From assembly GCA_963846925.1 (NCBI GenBank), contig CAWJXW010000011.1:248001-312000 (forward strand): 64,000 nt of DNA, given 5' to 3'. Both the position numbers and the translations under genes were made by a program. A model generated the notes under the pieces. The model made no database searches. It saw nothing but the letters and a program-made list of their open reading frames with translations, and was not told the DNA's origin. Below are positions 52,384-63,738 of this stretch, piece after piece. Position 1 is the stretch's first letter. Every line of letters starts with the position of its first letter. The stretch comes from JAQBQB01 sp963846925 (GTDB lineage: Bacteria; Gemmatimonadota; Gemmatimonadetes; Gemmatimonadales; Gemmatimonadaceae).

Positions 52384-53647
52384 ATGCGCGAACCATCCGC
52401 CCCCCTCCGGCCCGACTCGCAGCGACCTAATCCCGGACACGCGGACCGCTGGTCAAAAGGACCGCGATCGGATCCTTTATACTTCCTCATATCGCCGCCT
52501 TGCTGGCGTCACGCAAGTCGTCGGAGCCATCGAAGGCCACGTCTTTCACAATCGCCTAACTCATACCGGAGAGGTCGCGCAGATTTCGCGTCGCCTAGCC
52601 GAGCGTTTTGCTAGTGAATATGCTCAGCAGCTGAAGGCCCGTGACCTCGTCATCGATCCCGAGGTCGCCGAAGCCGCCGGGTTAGCTCATGACCTTGGGC
52701 ATCCGCCGTTCGGACATGTCGCGGAGGACGAGTGAAACGCCTTCTACGGCGGCCTGCGGCGGCTACGAGGGAAACGCCCAGTCATTCCGCATTCTCACCA
52801 AGCTGGCCTACGTCATCGCCCCCGCTACCAGGGTCTGAACCTCACCCGCGCGACGCTGAACGCCGTGTTGAAGTATCCGTGGCACGAGCGGGATGGCGAT
52901 TCCAAGAAACCAAACAAATTTGGCGCCTACCGTACCGAACGGGCTGACTTTGATTTTGCCCGCGATGGTTATCCTATGCGGGTGCTCTCCCTCGAGGCGC
53001 AGATCATGGACCACGCCGATGCTGTGGCGTATAGCGTCCATGATTTAGATGATTTTTACCGTGCCGGACTAATACCTCTTCAGGAAATTGTCCAAGCGCT
53101 ACCGGACCATCTGCAGAGTTTCAAGGAGACCGGTGTCGTCGGCGAAGACCTCATCAAGGAGCACTACAAGGAGTTGTCCCGCTGGTTTAGGACACGCTTC
53201 AATCGAGGTCGCTACGTAGGGGACAGAGTTCAACGCGCCGCGTTGCGCGAGTTGACCGCTGACCTGATTCACGATTTCGTCATGGAGGCAGACCTGGACA
53301 TGACAGCCTCGTGGCCGCGTCTCAGGATTCCTCCCTTAAGAACGGTCGAGATTGAGTTTCTTCAGCACCTGGTTTGGCGTTACGTGATTGACAGCTCTCG
53401 ACTCGCGAGCCAGCAATACGGCCAGCGTCGGATTGTACGAACACTCTTCGAGACGTACACCAAGGCGATCAATGACCCCAGGAATTCGGAGCGGCTGGTG
53501 CCGGGTGCATTCCGAGAGGAGTTGACGAAGCTCAACGACGGACCGGAGGACGGTGCGCCACACAGAGAGGCCCGCGTTGCACGTCTGGCCGCGGATATCG
53601 TCGCGGCTCTACAGATGCGCAGGCTGTGCGACTCTGTAGGCGCCTGA
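52384..53647 (+). CDS. dgt: dGTPase-like HD-domain triphosphohydrolase, frameshifted
   Basis: The enzyme family converts dGTP to deoxyguanosine and triphosphate. DRDRILYTSSYRRLAGVTQV is the Dgt entry motif. GHVFHNRLTHTGEVAQISRR gives the first metal His, and GLAHDLGHPPFGHVAED the HD pair and following His. FYGGCGGYEGNAQSFRILTK occurs in another frame after 52735, then NLTRATLNAVLKYPW and LEAQIMDHADAVAYSVHDLD (the last Asp) in a third. Two or three indels are needed. The start is uncertain; ATG at 52384 (MREPSAPLRP) is the best guess. Length would be about 420 residues. It lies next to nucleases and restriction-like genes, so an anti-phage nucleotide-depletion role is possible besides housekeeping. 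Confidence 0.78.
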
Positions 53648-53772
53648 CCGGGATTGAGCCCGGTTCGGTGACTGAGCTAGTCGATGGGTGAGCTGACTTG
53701 TATTTGGGGGCCGCGGCAACGCTTCGTGCCGCGAGCGCGCATCTCCGAGCCATGTGAGCAGGCTGGCCGCGT

Positions 53773-55470
53773 TCAACCGCCGAGGAAGTCAGTAAGCCGG
53801 GCAGCAATGGCCCGCCGCCGCTCAGCGAGAAAGGCCTTATAGCTGGGCAGTTCCAACAGCCCAGCCCTCGTCGGAATGCACTGCGCCTCGAACGCCGCCG
53901 GCCCGGCTTCTCGATCATCGCTGGGAAGTACTTGCGTGGCTTGTCGCTGATTGCGCGGTTCGTCTTGCCGCCGATGAAGCGAGGTTCGCGATGTCGTCGG
54001 CCTCGCGCGCCGTGTGCAGCCTTGAGCACGGCCTTCGGGAAGATGTGGTGGAACTGGAGCTTGTGCTGGCGCCGGAGTGGTCGAGCGCGATCGCGAGCTT
54101 CGACCGCCAGTCCTTCGCCCCGCGTCCCGGAACGCCAGGAACATGGTCTTGAAGAGCGCGCTCCGCTGATTGCGGCCTTCCAGTTCCTCCGGCGCGATGT
54201 CCAGCCGGCCCACCTGCTGCCGCAGGCGGTCGATCAGCTCCTGTGCGCCGCCGCCGTCGCGAAGCGTGGCGAGGTCCTGGTCGAGAAGCGTCTCGCTCGA
54301 GCCGCGCGAGTAGCGCCCCTTGGCATTGGCGACGAGGACCCAGTACCGCAGCCGCTCCGACTCCTCCGGCGACGAGCTGGTAGTCACGCTTGTGGCCGTA
54401 GTAGCCGAGCGTGACCAGCATGAACGGCGATGACAGCAAGCGCCGGGCTGTCGATGCCGGCATTGCTTTTCAGGAAGTTGAGCGCGAACTCCATGCCCGC
54501 GGCAGCTGTCCTTCCAGCCTGCTGGAGCGCTTCGACGCGAAGGCTGCCGACGGTGAGGAATCGCGACTGCCCGGTGGCGAAGGCGACGAGGTTCTTGAGG
54601 TGCAGGCCGAGGTCGAGGTCGAAGCCGGCTTTCGCGCACTGCTGCTGGAACGCCTCGAAGGTCTTGAGCGAGTTGCGCCACTTGGCCGTGATCTGCGCGA
54701 GCGCCAGGTCGGAGCTGCGCAGCTTGGCGCCCGAGCGAGTTGACGCGGACGAAGATCTCGGTGACCTCGTCGTAGGAGAGCTTCGCTCCAGCACGTCCAT
54801 CCGGTAGATGTATTTGCGGATGCCGCGCAGCCGCGCCAGCCGCTGGCTGTACTTCTCGTAGCTGCGGGTCGTCGAAGCCTGCTCACCCCGGCGCGCTTGA
54901 GAAACGGCGCGTCGCTGTCGGTCTTGAAGACTTCGGTGACCTTGACCCATTGCGGCAGCTGCTCCAGCTTCTGCGTCGCGACGACGAAGGTCATCCGGTC
55001 GAAGCGCTTCTGCAGCTCGTCCTCGCTCGAGTCCGCCTCGTCGTCCGTCGAGTCGTCATCGTCCTCGTCGTCGCCGCCGTCCTCGTCCACCTCGGTCACC
55101 ACGGCGAGCTGGTCGGGATGGTCGAGGTTGAAGAGCAGCTCGATCGGCCTCTTGCGTCCGCGCACCTTGACGGGCTCGCCGCGGATGACGGCCGAGAGCG
55201 AGGTCAGGCGCTGCTGGCCATCGAGCAGGAGGCGCGTGCTCTGGTAGGGGTTCGTCTGCTGGTCGACGGCCATAGTCCTGCAGCGGCACGGCCTCGTCGG
55301 TCTCCCAGAGCAGGATCGCGCCCGAGGGATAGCCGCGATAGAGCGAGTCGAGCAGGTCGCGCACGCGGGTCGAGCGCCAGACGTAGCGGCGCTGCATCTC
55401 CGGGCAGGCGCAGCTCGCCGCGCTCGATCATGCCGACCAGCTCTTCGACGGTGGCTTCGGCCTTAGACAT
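53773..55470 (-). CDS. DUF262-HNH (GmrSD-type) nuclease, heavily frameshifted
   Basis: GAGGGATACCG precedes ATG at 55470 (MSKAEATVEELVGMIERGEL). MQRRYVWRSTRVRDLLDSLY and LLLDGQQRLTSLSAVIRG are the DUF262 (ParB-like NTPase) motifs. An acidic loop (DEDGGDDEDDDDSTDDEADS) follows. Helical parts include LALAQITAKWRNSLKTFEAF and MLVTLGYYGHKRDYQL in other frames. The C-terminal HNH part reads HHIFPK-like (in the third frame near 54040), then ADDIANLAFIGGKTNRAISD and FLAERRRAIAARLTDFLGG. Such proteins are type IV restriction enzymes or nickases that need NTP. At least five frame changes occur. It is the last gene of the five-gene minus-strand run, 33 bp after the preceding gene. Confidence 0.72.
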
Positions 55471-55503
55471 CGGTATCCCTCATTGAAGCGGCGGTAACCA
55501 GCG

Positions 55504-56324
55504 CTAGTCCAGCAGATGATCTCGGAGCAATAGCCTTTCGACTAGCCCATTGGGGTACGTAAACGCCATGTTAGACATGTCTCGAACTCGGCCCCAGCCG
55601 CGCCGATGATCGCCCGGTGATTTCGGGCATACAACAACGAGGTTCTTGCTGGTCACGCCCTCAAGGCCGTCGGGCGACCTGAGAAACCGCGTATCGGCGT
55701 ACGGAACACCATATCGTGGCTTGAAGTCATTCGTGCACACCTGGCACTTGTGATCGTAGAGCGACTTCAACGCATCGGTCAACCAGGGATCAGCCAGGCG
55801 GCGGTCGTGTTCGCGCACCCGTGCAACGCGAGCCGGGAGAGCCGCGCGATCGTGTCGTAGTTCTTGATCGCGCGTAGAAGCGGCATCACGCCGGCGAAAG
55901 TCGTGAGCGACTCGGCTTTCGTTTGTCCCTTCAGGTACGGCTGAATGATTGAGGCGTCGCTCGGCTCGATAAATTGCGCATTGGTCTGGCCGCCGTAGTC
56001 TGACTCAGCGCCAGGCCCTCGAGACTAAACGGAATAGTGGGAATCGTCTCCGAGCACTCGAGGATGTACCGCCAGATTTTTCCCGCGTTTGGCCAATGCC
56101 TCCGGCTCTCATTGCCCGTCGGATCAGGACACGCCCCATCGAAGACGAGGGCAAACTCCACCCGGCGGTCCAGTCTGCCGAGACGCTCCGCATCCTGTTT
56201 GACGAGCTGCAGAAGCAAGATCTCTCCGTGCTCGAGCGGTGGATTCCTGGAGGGAATCCACCGCGAACAGCGCCGTTCGAATGCACTCCTCGATCTGCGT
56301 GAACTGGACATTGAGTCGGCGCAT
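55504..56324 (-). CDS. HNH-like protein lacking the usual His pair, frameshifted
   Basis: The start at 56324 gives MRRLNVQFTQIEECIRTALF, then EHGEILLLQLVKQDAERLGR and VEFALVFDGACPDPTGNE in another frame. TNAQFIEPSDASIIQPYLKG and AGVMPLLRAIKNYDTIARLS follow in a third. The end reads LKSLYDHKCQVCTNDFKPRY, GVPYADTRFLRSPDG and LVVVCPKSPGDHR. The last part matches the zinc-bearing HNH layout (C-x-x-C, then V-V-V-C), but where the family has A-H-H-I it shows DTRFL, so the catalytic His appears lost. About 270 residues and three or more indels are involved. It lies between the HNH nuclease and the DUF262 gene in one transcription run. Confidence 0.5.
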
Positions 56325-56341
56325 TCAATCGCTCCAGGAGA

Positions 56342-57121
56342 TCACTTGCGCTGCCACAGGTTCTCCCTATGCCACGTGAGGTATGGAGCGTGTTCCGGGC
56401 GCAGCCCGGCGATGCGACGCTGTTGCTCGAGACCGAGGACCTCACGCTCCCGAATCGGTAGCTTCTCAGAGACGAGCACCAATCCATCGTCGGCAACGGA
56501 GATGAATCCCTGATCGAATGCGATGTCCAGGTGCGAAGCCAGCAGTAAGCCGTTGTGAACGTCGAGCCGCTCGCGATCGGTTGCCTCGCGCCAAGGCTTT
56601 GCGTGCGATGCACGCAGGAACAGCGGGATCGAGATGCCGGTAATTGCGCATCGACCACTCCAATACTGCATGAGCGCCTTGCGGTAGAGATCTTGGCCAA
56701 CGCGCTGCCGGACCTCGACCGTGCGCTCGAGCGTGGACTGCGACAATGCCTTCTCGATTTCCTCATCGATGACGGCAGTGTATTGATGCAGTACCTGATC
56801 GGGGAGGATCCGCCCGAGGACGACAAGCCGTCGAAGAAGCTCGCTGGCGGATATGCGGCTGGGACAGCGCCACGTGGACGCGGCTCCGGCGGGTCGTTCG
56901 CCGGTCCACACTTCAACGGCGTAGATGGTTCCGACCTCCGACGCCACGCGTTCGGGCGCAGCCGCGACGATGAAAGCGTCGTTGGTTTCGGTGAGCCAGA
57001 CTGTGGTGAGGTTGCCCGAGGAGTTGAATCGGAGCCAGTTACCGTTGAGGTCTGGGCCGATGTCAAACCCTGCATCGACTGCCGCCATCCGGAGCAGCGT
57101 TGTGTCCCGGGCCAAGGGCAT
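56342..57121 (-). CDS. HNH endonuclease (HNH_2 type) coupled to the methylase
   Basis: The 259-residue protein ends with an HNH_2 domain: RQRVGQDLYRKALMQYWSGR, CAITGISIPLFLRASHAKPW, and DVHNGLLLASHLDIAFDQGF. The His in SHAKPW, the Asn in HNG and the His in SHLD form the metal centre. The N-terminal 130 residues (FDIGPDLNGNWLRFNSSGNL and ISASELLRRLVVLGRILPDQ) look like a recognition domain. The start at 57121 is chosen because its ATG overlaps the methylase TGA (TGATG), so it is translationally coupled. The frame is intact, unlike its neighbours. A restriction role guided by the methylase is inferred. Confidence 0.82.
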   Translation of the reverse strand: MPLARDTTLLRMAAVDAGFDIGPDLNGNWLRFNSSGNLTTVWLTETNDAFIVAAAPERVASEVGTIYAVEVWTGERPAGAASTWRCPSRISASELLRRLVVLGRILPDQVLHQYTAVIDEEIEKALSQSTLERTVEVRQRVGQDLYRKALMQYWSGRCAITGISIPLFLRASHAKPWREATDRERLDVHNGLLLASHLDIAFDQGFISVADDGLVLVSEKLPIREREVLGLEQQRRIAGLRPEHAPYLTWHRENLWQRK

Positions 57122-60100
57122 CAGCCGATTCCGATCAGTCGATCCCATGCTTCGAGAACGAGGCGCCGAGTGCGGTATTCACCAAACTGGCGGACCTCGA
57201 TCTCCTTCAGAACGCGGAATGTCTCGCTGGGGTAGGTCTCGTCATACCGCTCATGCGGATCAAGCACAAACCGCAGGTCGTCTCGATTGAGGCCAAACTC
57301 GTGCGCAACCAAAGCATCCAGCTCGGCGCGAACAGTAGCTCGGTCATGCGAATGAATCAGGTGGCATGGTCGACCGCGGAGGTCCTTGGCGAAGCATGAG
57401 TCCTCCGCAGAGGGAAGCAGAGCACGCACCCGAGGCGCGCAATCATCCACAAACGATTCACGCAATTGATCTGGGCCGGGAACCGGAACCTGCTTAACGA
57501 GGAAGTAGCTGAGGTGTGACCCTCCGGCCTTCTGGCGCGCGACATAGTCGAGGGTCAACGAATTCAAAATGGCGAGAAGCGTGGCGATCTTTGTCGGTTC
57601 GCATGAGGCCTCGGCGAAGAGCAGAGAGATGGTATGGCCGACGCCGACCCGCGGAATCAACGACGCAATCATTGTCCGCTCGTTCGTCGCGTTGGTGATG
57701 TCTCGCCAACCGAGTAGCCAGGGGCGATCCCAGCCTCTATCACGAAGGCGAGCCTCGACTTCATCGTGCGATACCCAGTAGCGCGGTCGTACCCGGAAGT
57801 TCGGGTCACCCTTCTCCTGCTCCGTGACGTCCCTAATAGCCTCTTCTCGTGTGCCGGTGTACGTGGCGAAGCGACTATCAAACTGATGGATCATCTTAGC
57901 CTCGTAGAGCGGCACGAGGCCCTGGCCAGGCAGGGTTGAGAAGAGCTCCGAGTCACTCGTCATGTTGAATAGTCCCTGACTAAAATGAGCTTCCAGGGGT
58001 TTCCATTCTCTCGACTCTCATCCCAAAGCACTGGTACGTTTCTGTAAATCTTCGCTGTTAGCTCCGCGTCTTCCTTTGATCGAAAGACAGGCGCCGTCCT
58101 GGTGTTCGGGTTAAGCCGTTGCAGGTCGGCCGGCGTAAGCGTGAAACGCCGTCGTTCGTCGTAGCGCTGCTCGGGACTCGTGAGGAAAAATGTGAACACG
58201 GGCTCCGCAGCTTGGCCGATCGTGAGGAGGCAGAACTTGTAGCGCTGGTGTCCGATGTCCGGAAACAGTCCTGGACCAGTGCGGAAGTCCAGCAGACTAA
58301 CCAAGCGTCCGTTAGCAAGGGCGGCGAACAACTCCTTCGTTGAGTCATCAGTCGCAATCCCCGTCGGAACAATGAATCCAGCACGGCCGGATGCGTGAGT
58401 TATGTGGAAAGTGGTTTCCGCAAATAGTGCGTAGAGGTTCACGATTCCCGTTCCCGTGAGCGGGAAGCGTCCGGCATTGTGTGCGAACACGCTGATCGCA
58501 TCCGATCGCTGACTCGCTTCGACGTACGCCGAGTAGAGGCTGCGACTAGGTGTCCCAGCTGGCTCCGCTGCCAGAGCATCGATCAACTGCAAGCGTGCGC
58601 GCGCCATTCGGCGCGTTGGCAATGCTTGGAGCACGATCGCCGAAAAACTCCCTGTCATTCAGCGTCACCTTGTCCCACGGTGTGATTGCCAAGGACACAG
58701 TCGAATCCGCCCCGCGCCATTACCGGTGCGAAAGCCACAGACCAGTGTAGAGATGGTGTTTCGCGTGCGATCTTTGACACTGTTCCGACCATCACTGGTG
58801 GGGGTTCGACGCCCATCGCTAGATCACGCAATGTGCCGGTCGTCGGGATCGCCGCTCTGGTTGCAGCCGTCTTTCGAAGCACGAACGCGGCGACAAACGC
58901 GTCCTGCGCGAAACGCGAGCGGTTTTCGTCGGAGCTGAGAATGGCGCGAAAGTGCGTGCTCTTTTGCCGCCACTTCATCGAGCAGCCGTCCGGCATCGCT
59001 CCACCACCGCCAAGCGGCGCGCCCATTCGTCCGTTGTGAATGACAGCGCAAACTGGCCGGCCGCGTGGTCGCGCTCGAGCCCTTTGCGCGCCTTCGCGTT
59101 CTGCTTCCTCAACTCCTTCGCGACATCCTTGTCATCGCCCGTGAGGGCAGAGAACGCTCCCCAGGAATGCCCGCCTCGAGCAGCGCGGGATCCGTGACGC
59201 CAAGGATCGCGTCGCCATGAACGAGGTGGTGATCGAGAAACGCAAGCGGCCGCCCGGGATCGATCGCCTCCAGCCACAGCGCAATCCGGGCGAGTTCGAT
59301 GGCCATCGCGTTCTTGTCTACCCCATAGATGCAGTGTGTGATGACGTCGCGAAGCGCCCCTCGGTACGAGGCGGGCGATGGCGTGCCTTCACTTCGAAGG
59401 CGAGCCAACCGCGAAGCGAGCCGCCGAGAAGCGCCTAGCAGAAAGTGGCCGCTTCCGCACGCGGGATCGAGCACGGCGAGCGACAGAATGGCGCGCTCGG
59501 GATCGGCCGTCGATTCGGCCCGCTGCGCGACCGGCTCCAATGCGCTGTCGAGCAGTGCCTGCACCAACGAGTCGGGAGTGTAGTAGCTGCCCGTCAGCTT
59601 GCGCGCGTGCCCCCGGGCTGGACCCACGCTGTCCTCGCCAGGGAGCGCATCACCGACAAACCCAAAATGCCTCGCGTCGTCGCGGACGACCGGCACCAGC
59701 TCTAGTAGCGACTCGTACACACTGCCCAACTCCTCCGTCCCCATGTCACGCCAGTTGACACGCACGAGTGTGTCCCGCTGCTCGAGCCACGAGAGCCGGT
59801 GAGACGGCCGCGAGCAGGAATCCGTTTGCGACACTCGCCGAGTCGAGGTCCGGGGTCTGATGCCCGGCGAATAGCCCGCCCAGCGCGGGGAGAGCCAAGC
59901 CTGGCTCGCCGCGCGCACACGCGCGCAAGACAAGGGACAAGGCAACCCACACATCCTCATGCCGGTCATAGGCGCGCCGCCGCACAGCGCGCTCCCGAAG
60001 CCGGCCGAGCGAATACCCATCTCGGTAGAGATCGCGCGCCGCCGCGCCGCTGTCTTCCGGGTGCAAGAGACCCCGCTCCTCGGCGACAAGGAGGAAGATG

Positions 60101-60975
60101 AGGCGATAGACGAGTCTCAGAAGCTGCTGGTGGTATCCGGACGGATTGAGCGATCCAGACTGAAGTTTGTAGCGCAACGCAGAATTCGTCGGATGTTGGA
60201 TAAACCCATTTCCGAAACTCCGGACTGCCGACTCGACCCCATCGCGAAGCCGATCACGCGCCGCCGTACCCGCTGCGGCTGACGACGCGCGCCACTGTTC
60301 AAGGATGCACTCGTGCGCCGGAATCCTCGGCGCGCCAAAGCGAGTCTCGTGCAGTAGCAGCCACAGGACAGAGAAATCCGCGAACCGTCCTCGCGCATGA
60401 TGCGCGAGGTCCGCCTCGATCCACGACGGGCGCGTGAGCGACGCGTTGTCACGAGTAAGACGTAGCGAGAGGCCGTTCGTGGTGATGCCCCAGAGCGCCG
60501 CCTCGCTTGCGTTCAGATACTCCTGGAGGAGCCCGAAGGCCAGTGACGCTTCTGGCCATCGCCGAAATTCACCAGTGGCTTGTCGAGATCCGCCGTCGTC
60601 GACCCGAATATCACCGGCACGGTGCCATCGAGCGCACGCGGAGACCGGAAAGGCCCGGTCATCGATGATCGACGACGCCGGCGCCGTCGTGAGCCGACGC
60701 CCAACCGAAGGCCTCGCATAACACAGCGGTCATCGCAAGCGCGGCGCTTCCACCGCTCGCGATCGCCGCCTCGACGTCGTTCCAGTGCGCCATCGCGATG
60801 CGCCATGCACGTCCGACCTCGCCCCGGGACCCTGGACGCCACGCGGTACGTGATAATCACTGGCGGCCTGACGCGGTGCCTTTAGATCAGCGATCGCAAC
60901 GAGGAAATCAGGCGTCAGCAGGCCTCCCTCGACGACAATCGCGTCGAATCCTAACTGCGCTCGCCGTCGTGTCAT
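57121..60975 (-). CDS. PglX/Eco57I-type N6-adenine DNA methyltransferase, frameshifted
   Basis: The protein would be about 1,285 residues. It opens with MTRRRAQLGFDAIVVEGGLL. Then come NPSGYHQQLLRLVYRLIFLL and LVAEERGLLHP. KLTGSYYTPDSLVQALLDSA precedes motif I, VLDPACGSGHFLLGA (about 59440-59460). HCIYGVDKNAMAIELARIAL follows. Motif IV (NPPW) at about 58660 is broken by one extra base (gcaatcacaccgtggg). QGLFNMTSDSELF, VPLYEAKMIHQFDSRFATYT and GWRDITNATNERTMIASLIP are the specificity region, as in DrmMI and PglX. At least five indels occur. The ATG at 60975 overlaps the helicase stop (ATGA). It should methylate adenine to mark self DNA. Confidence 0.82.
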
Positions 60976-63738
60976 CGCGTCGCCGGCAATAGAACCCACG
61001 CGCCGATCACGTCCACAGGCTGCACCGCTCGGATCTCGTACCGTCCACGGGCACTGGCGGCATCGCGCACGCGACGATGATCCTCGAGGAGCTGTTCAGC
61101 ACGACGGCTGGCAATGACGGAGAGCGCTGACGCAATGGCATCACGCTCCTGCTCGAGCCACTCCAGTTGCGCACGGCGCGGACCGGCGCCGAGTGTTGCG
61201 GTGGCGGGGCTGAGAAGGAGTGCGGATGCTTCGCTTTCGGTGAGCGGCTCGCTCGATCCGGCGACGAGCGCCACGGGTAGCGCTTCCTCAACCATCGCCA
61301 CGCGGCGGCGATTTCCACGAATTGTCGTGAGCTCATGACGCAGCCGGGCGAGCACAAGAATCGTCCTGCGACTGACGCTCGCGGCAGGCCACGCACCGGT
61401 GCGACCCAACACCGATGCATCGGAGTGCGACCCGTCCGCATCAAGCGTGCGTTCGAGCAGCGCGTCGGCGAGCGTAGCGACGAGCGGATGCGCGCGCACA
61501 ATGGAGGGGTGCGCCCTGCCGGCTTCTCCCAGGGTCGCACTAGAGGTTCGCCGCCTCGAGCCCAGCGGCGGCAAGCCGCTCGCGAATGAACGGCGGAAAC
61601 GCGAGGGCGACTTCCATGACCCTTCTCGGCGCGGGGTCCGGGCGACCGAGAGCGGGCAGGCGCGGTCGACGAAGCGCTGGAGCTCCGCCGGACACCCAGA
61701 GCCGCCGCGATGTAGGCATTCGGGCAACACGTCCGGGCCTCAGCCGGCGCTGCGCGAATTTGTCGCGGCTCGGCTCGCCGCGCCTCGGCGTCGGGCCACG
61801 CAAGCTCTATGGCATTCGTTCATCCGTGACGGGGAGGAGATCGTGCGAGGTGACCTATCTCGACCACGGCCGCGGAGGAGGACCGCCTTGAGCAGCGCCT
61901 GGGTGAGGCGGTGCTCCTCGTCGGGCAGCGGCACGGGACGCCGAGCCGTGCCGGATCCTTCGCCTTGCGTAGGATGACCTCGAGCACAGCGCCGTCGACG
62001 GGGTTGTTCGCGCCATAGAGCAGCGCGCGCGACCGTCCGGGCGCTTCTGCCCAAAGCGGTCGACGCGCCCCTCGCGCTGTTCGTGACGGGTCGGGTTCCA
62101 GGAAAGGTCGTAGTGAACGACCGCGTTGAACCTCCTGAAGATTCACCCCCTCTGACAGGCAGTCGGTCGCGACGAGCAAACGTCGCTCGTGGTCCCCGCC
62201 CGCTCAACCTCTCGCGGCGCCGTCCGCCGGCAGTTCACGAGTCACCACGGCGATCTCGTGTGTCGGGAATCTCTGACGGGCCGATCCGCCACGTAGTGGG
62301 CCGTCGCGATGTATGACAGAAAACAATGGGTGAGAACCCGTCGTCGAGCAGTCGGTGATGTGCTCGAGAAGCTTCGGAGCTTGGGGTCGTTCCCATCGCC
62401 GGCAAGCGATTCGGCGATGCGAGCAATGCCCTCACTTCCTGAGCGCCGGTGTCGGCGGCTGGCTCGGGTCGCTCAGGCGCGTCGCCTTCGTCGGTCGCGC
62501 CTTCGAAAAGTTGCGCCGCCAGCTGCTCAAGCGCCGGATCGTCACCGCCAGTAAACGCGTTTGAAGCGCACGCGCCGCGGCGGCTGGCGAAGATGAACGC
62601 ATCGGAACAGAGCGCGTGCCCCGAAAATGCGAAGCGCCGTTCCGTGCGCCGCCCTCAACGCGAGCAGTGACCCCCTCGCAGTAGGTCAACACGGATTCGA
62701 GAAACTGCTCCCACGCCCATAAAGGCGATACTGGAGGTCGATTGTTTCCCGCCGCGGGAACAGCGTCTCGTCGTGCCATTCGCGAATGTCGATGCGGCGG
62801 CGCTGCACCAGGTGCCCTGCAAGTCGATCGCGAAGCCAAAGCGATCGCATCGTCTGAGAGGCCCTTCAATCGCAGAAACGAGGATCGAGCAGGCCGAGCA
62901 AGCGAACGAAGGCGTCTCATCGCCGCTGTGCGGCGTCGCGGTAATAGCACCGCATGCCGATCTGCGTCGCTCACGAGCGTTTGACCAACTGATAACGTTG
63001 GTGGCGCCCAGCGTTACTAGTGGTGCAGGTATGGGCTTCGTCGACGATGAACGAATCGGGGCAGGCTGCGCGCGAAACTCGTCGCGGCGCTTCTCGCCTT
63101 GATGTAGTCGAGGCTGAAACGACTGTGAAGGGATAGGCATCGAACAACGCTGTAGCCAGCGGCAGCCCGCGCTCCAGTCGCGCGCGGTGCCCGAGGTCAC
63201 CGGGCGGCGCCGATCGAAGCGCGCCTTCAGCTCTCCTACCCATTGCTCGACGAGGTGCGGCGGACAGAGCACCGCAAAAGCATGCCACTCGCCGCGGTCC
63301 ATCGAGCTCGCGCGGCAATCAGCCAGGCTTCGATCGTCTTGCCGAGCCGACTCATCCGCGATCAGCAGGCGCGGCACCGGTCTCATGCGAAGAGCGCCAT
63401 CATGCAGGGGCACGAGCTGGTACGGCCGCGGTCGAGACGTCGAGCTGGCGCGGCGAGCGGAAAGGGGCCCGGCGCCGCGGCGCAACAAGAGTCGAGAGCG
63501 CATCGTGCATCAGCGCGAGCAGTGCCTGCTTTCGCCTGGACAGTTGCCGTGGCGTCGGCAGCGATCGGAAACGCGGCGGGCTCGATGTCTCGGCTCGAGG
63601 CCCAGATCCAGCATCGTCGCGTCCTCTCGCTGCCCGAGAGCGGCCGAAGACGCCAACAATGCGTCCGCGGGTCGCCGGCAGAGCAACCCATTCGCGTCCT
63701 CGGGCGCGAACCAGGTCCGGGGAGAAATCGTCCGTCAT
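60972..63738 (-). CDS. SNF2-family helicase (DrmD-like), frameshifted
   Basis: The protein would be about 920 residues. The N-terminus reads DLVRARGREWVALPA. In other frames RLLIADE and LGKTIEAWLIAARA form the Walker A region (about 63340), and FAVLCPPHLVEQWVGELKAR is motif Ia. VDEAHTCTTSNAG holds the DEAH box (about 63040). LVATDCLSEGVNLQE and GRVDRFGQKRPDGR (about 62040-62180) are motifs V and VI. The C-terminal part (ALLERTLDADGSHS, RTILVLARLRHELTTIRGNR) is typical of DrmD-like helicases. ATG at 63738 is the most likely start. At least eight indels. It would translocate on DNA using ATP. Confidence 0.8.

Noticed and set aside
57960..57963. A true gene boundary (ATGA overlap) splitting the methylase in two
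   Set aside because: The third frame across the junction reads HFSQGLFNMTSDSELF, which is continuous in PglX-like methylases. The overlap is produced by an indel, not by two genes.
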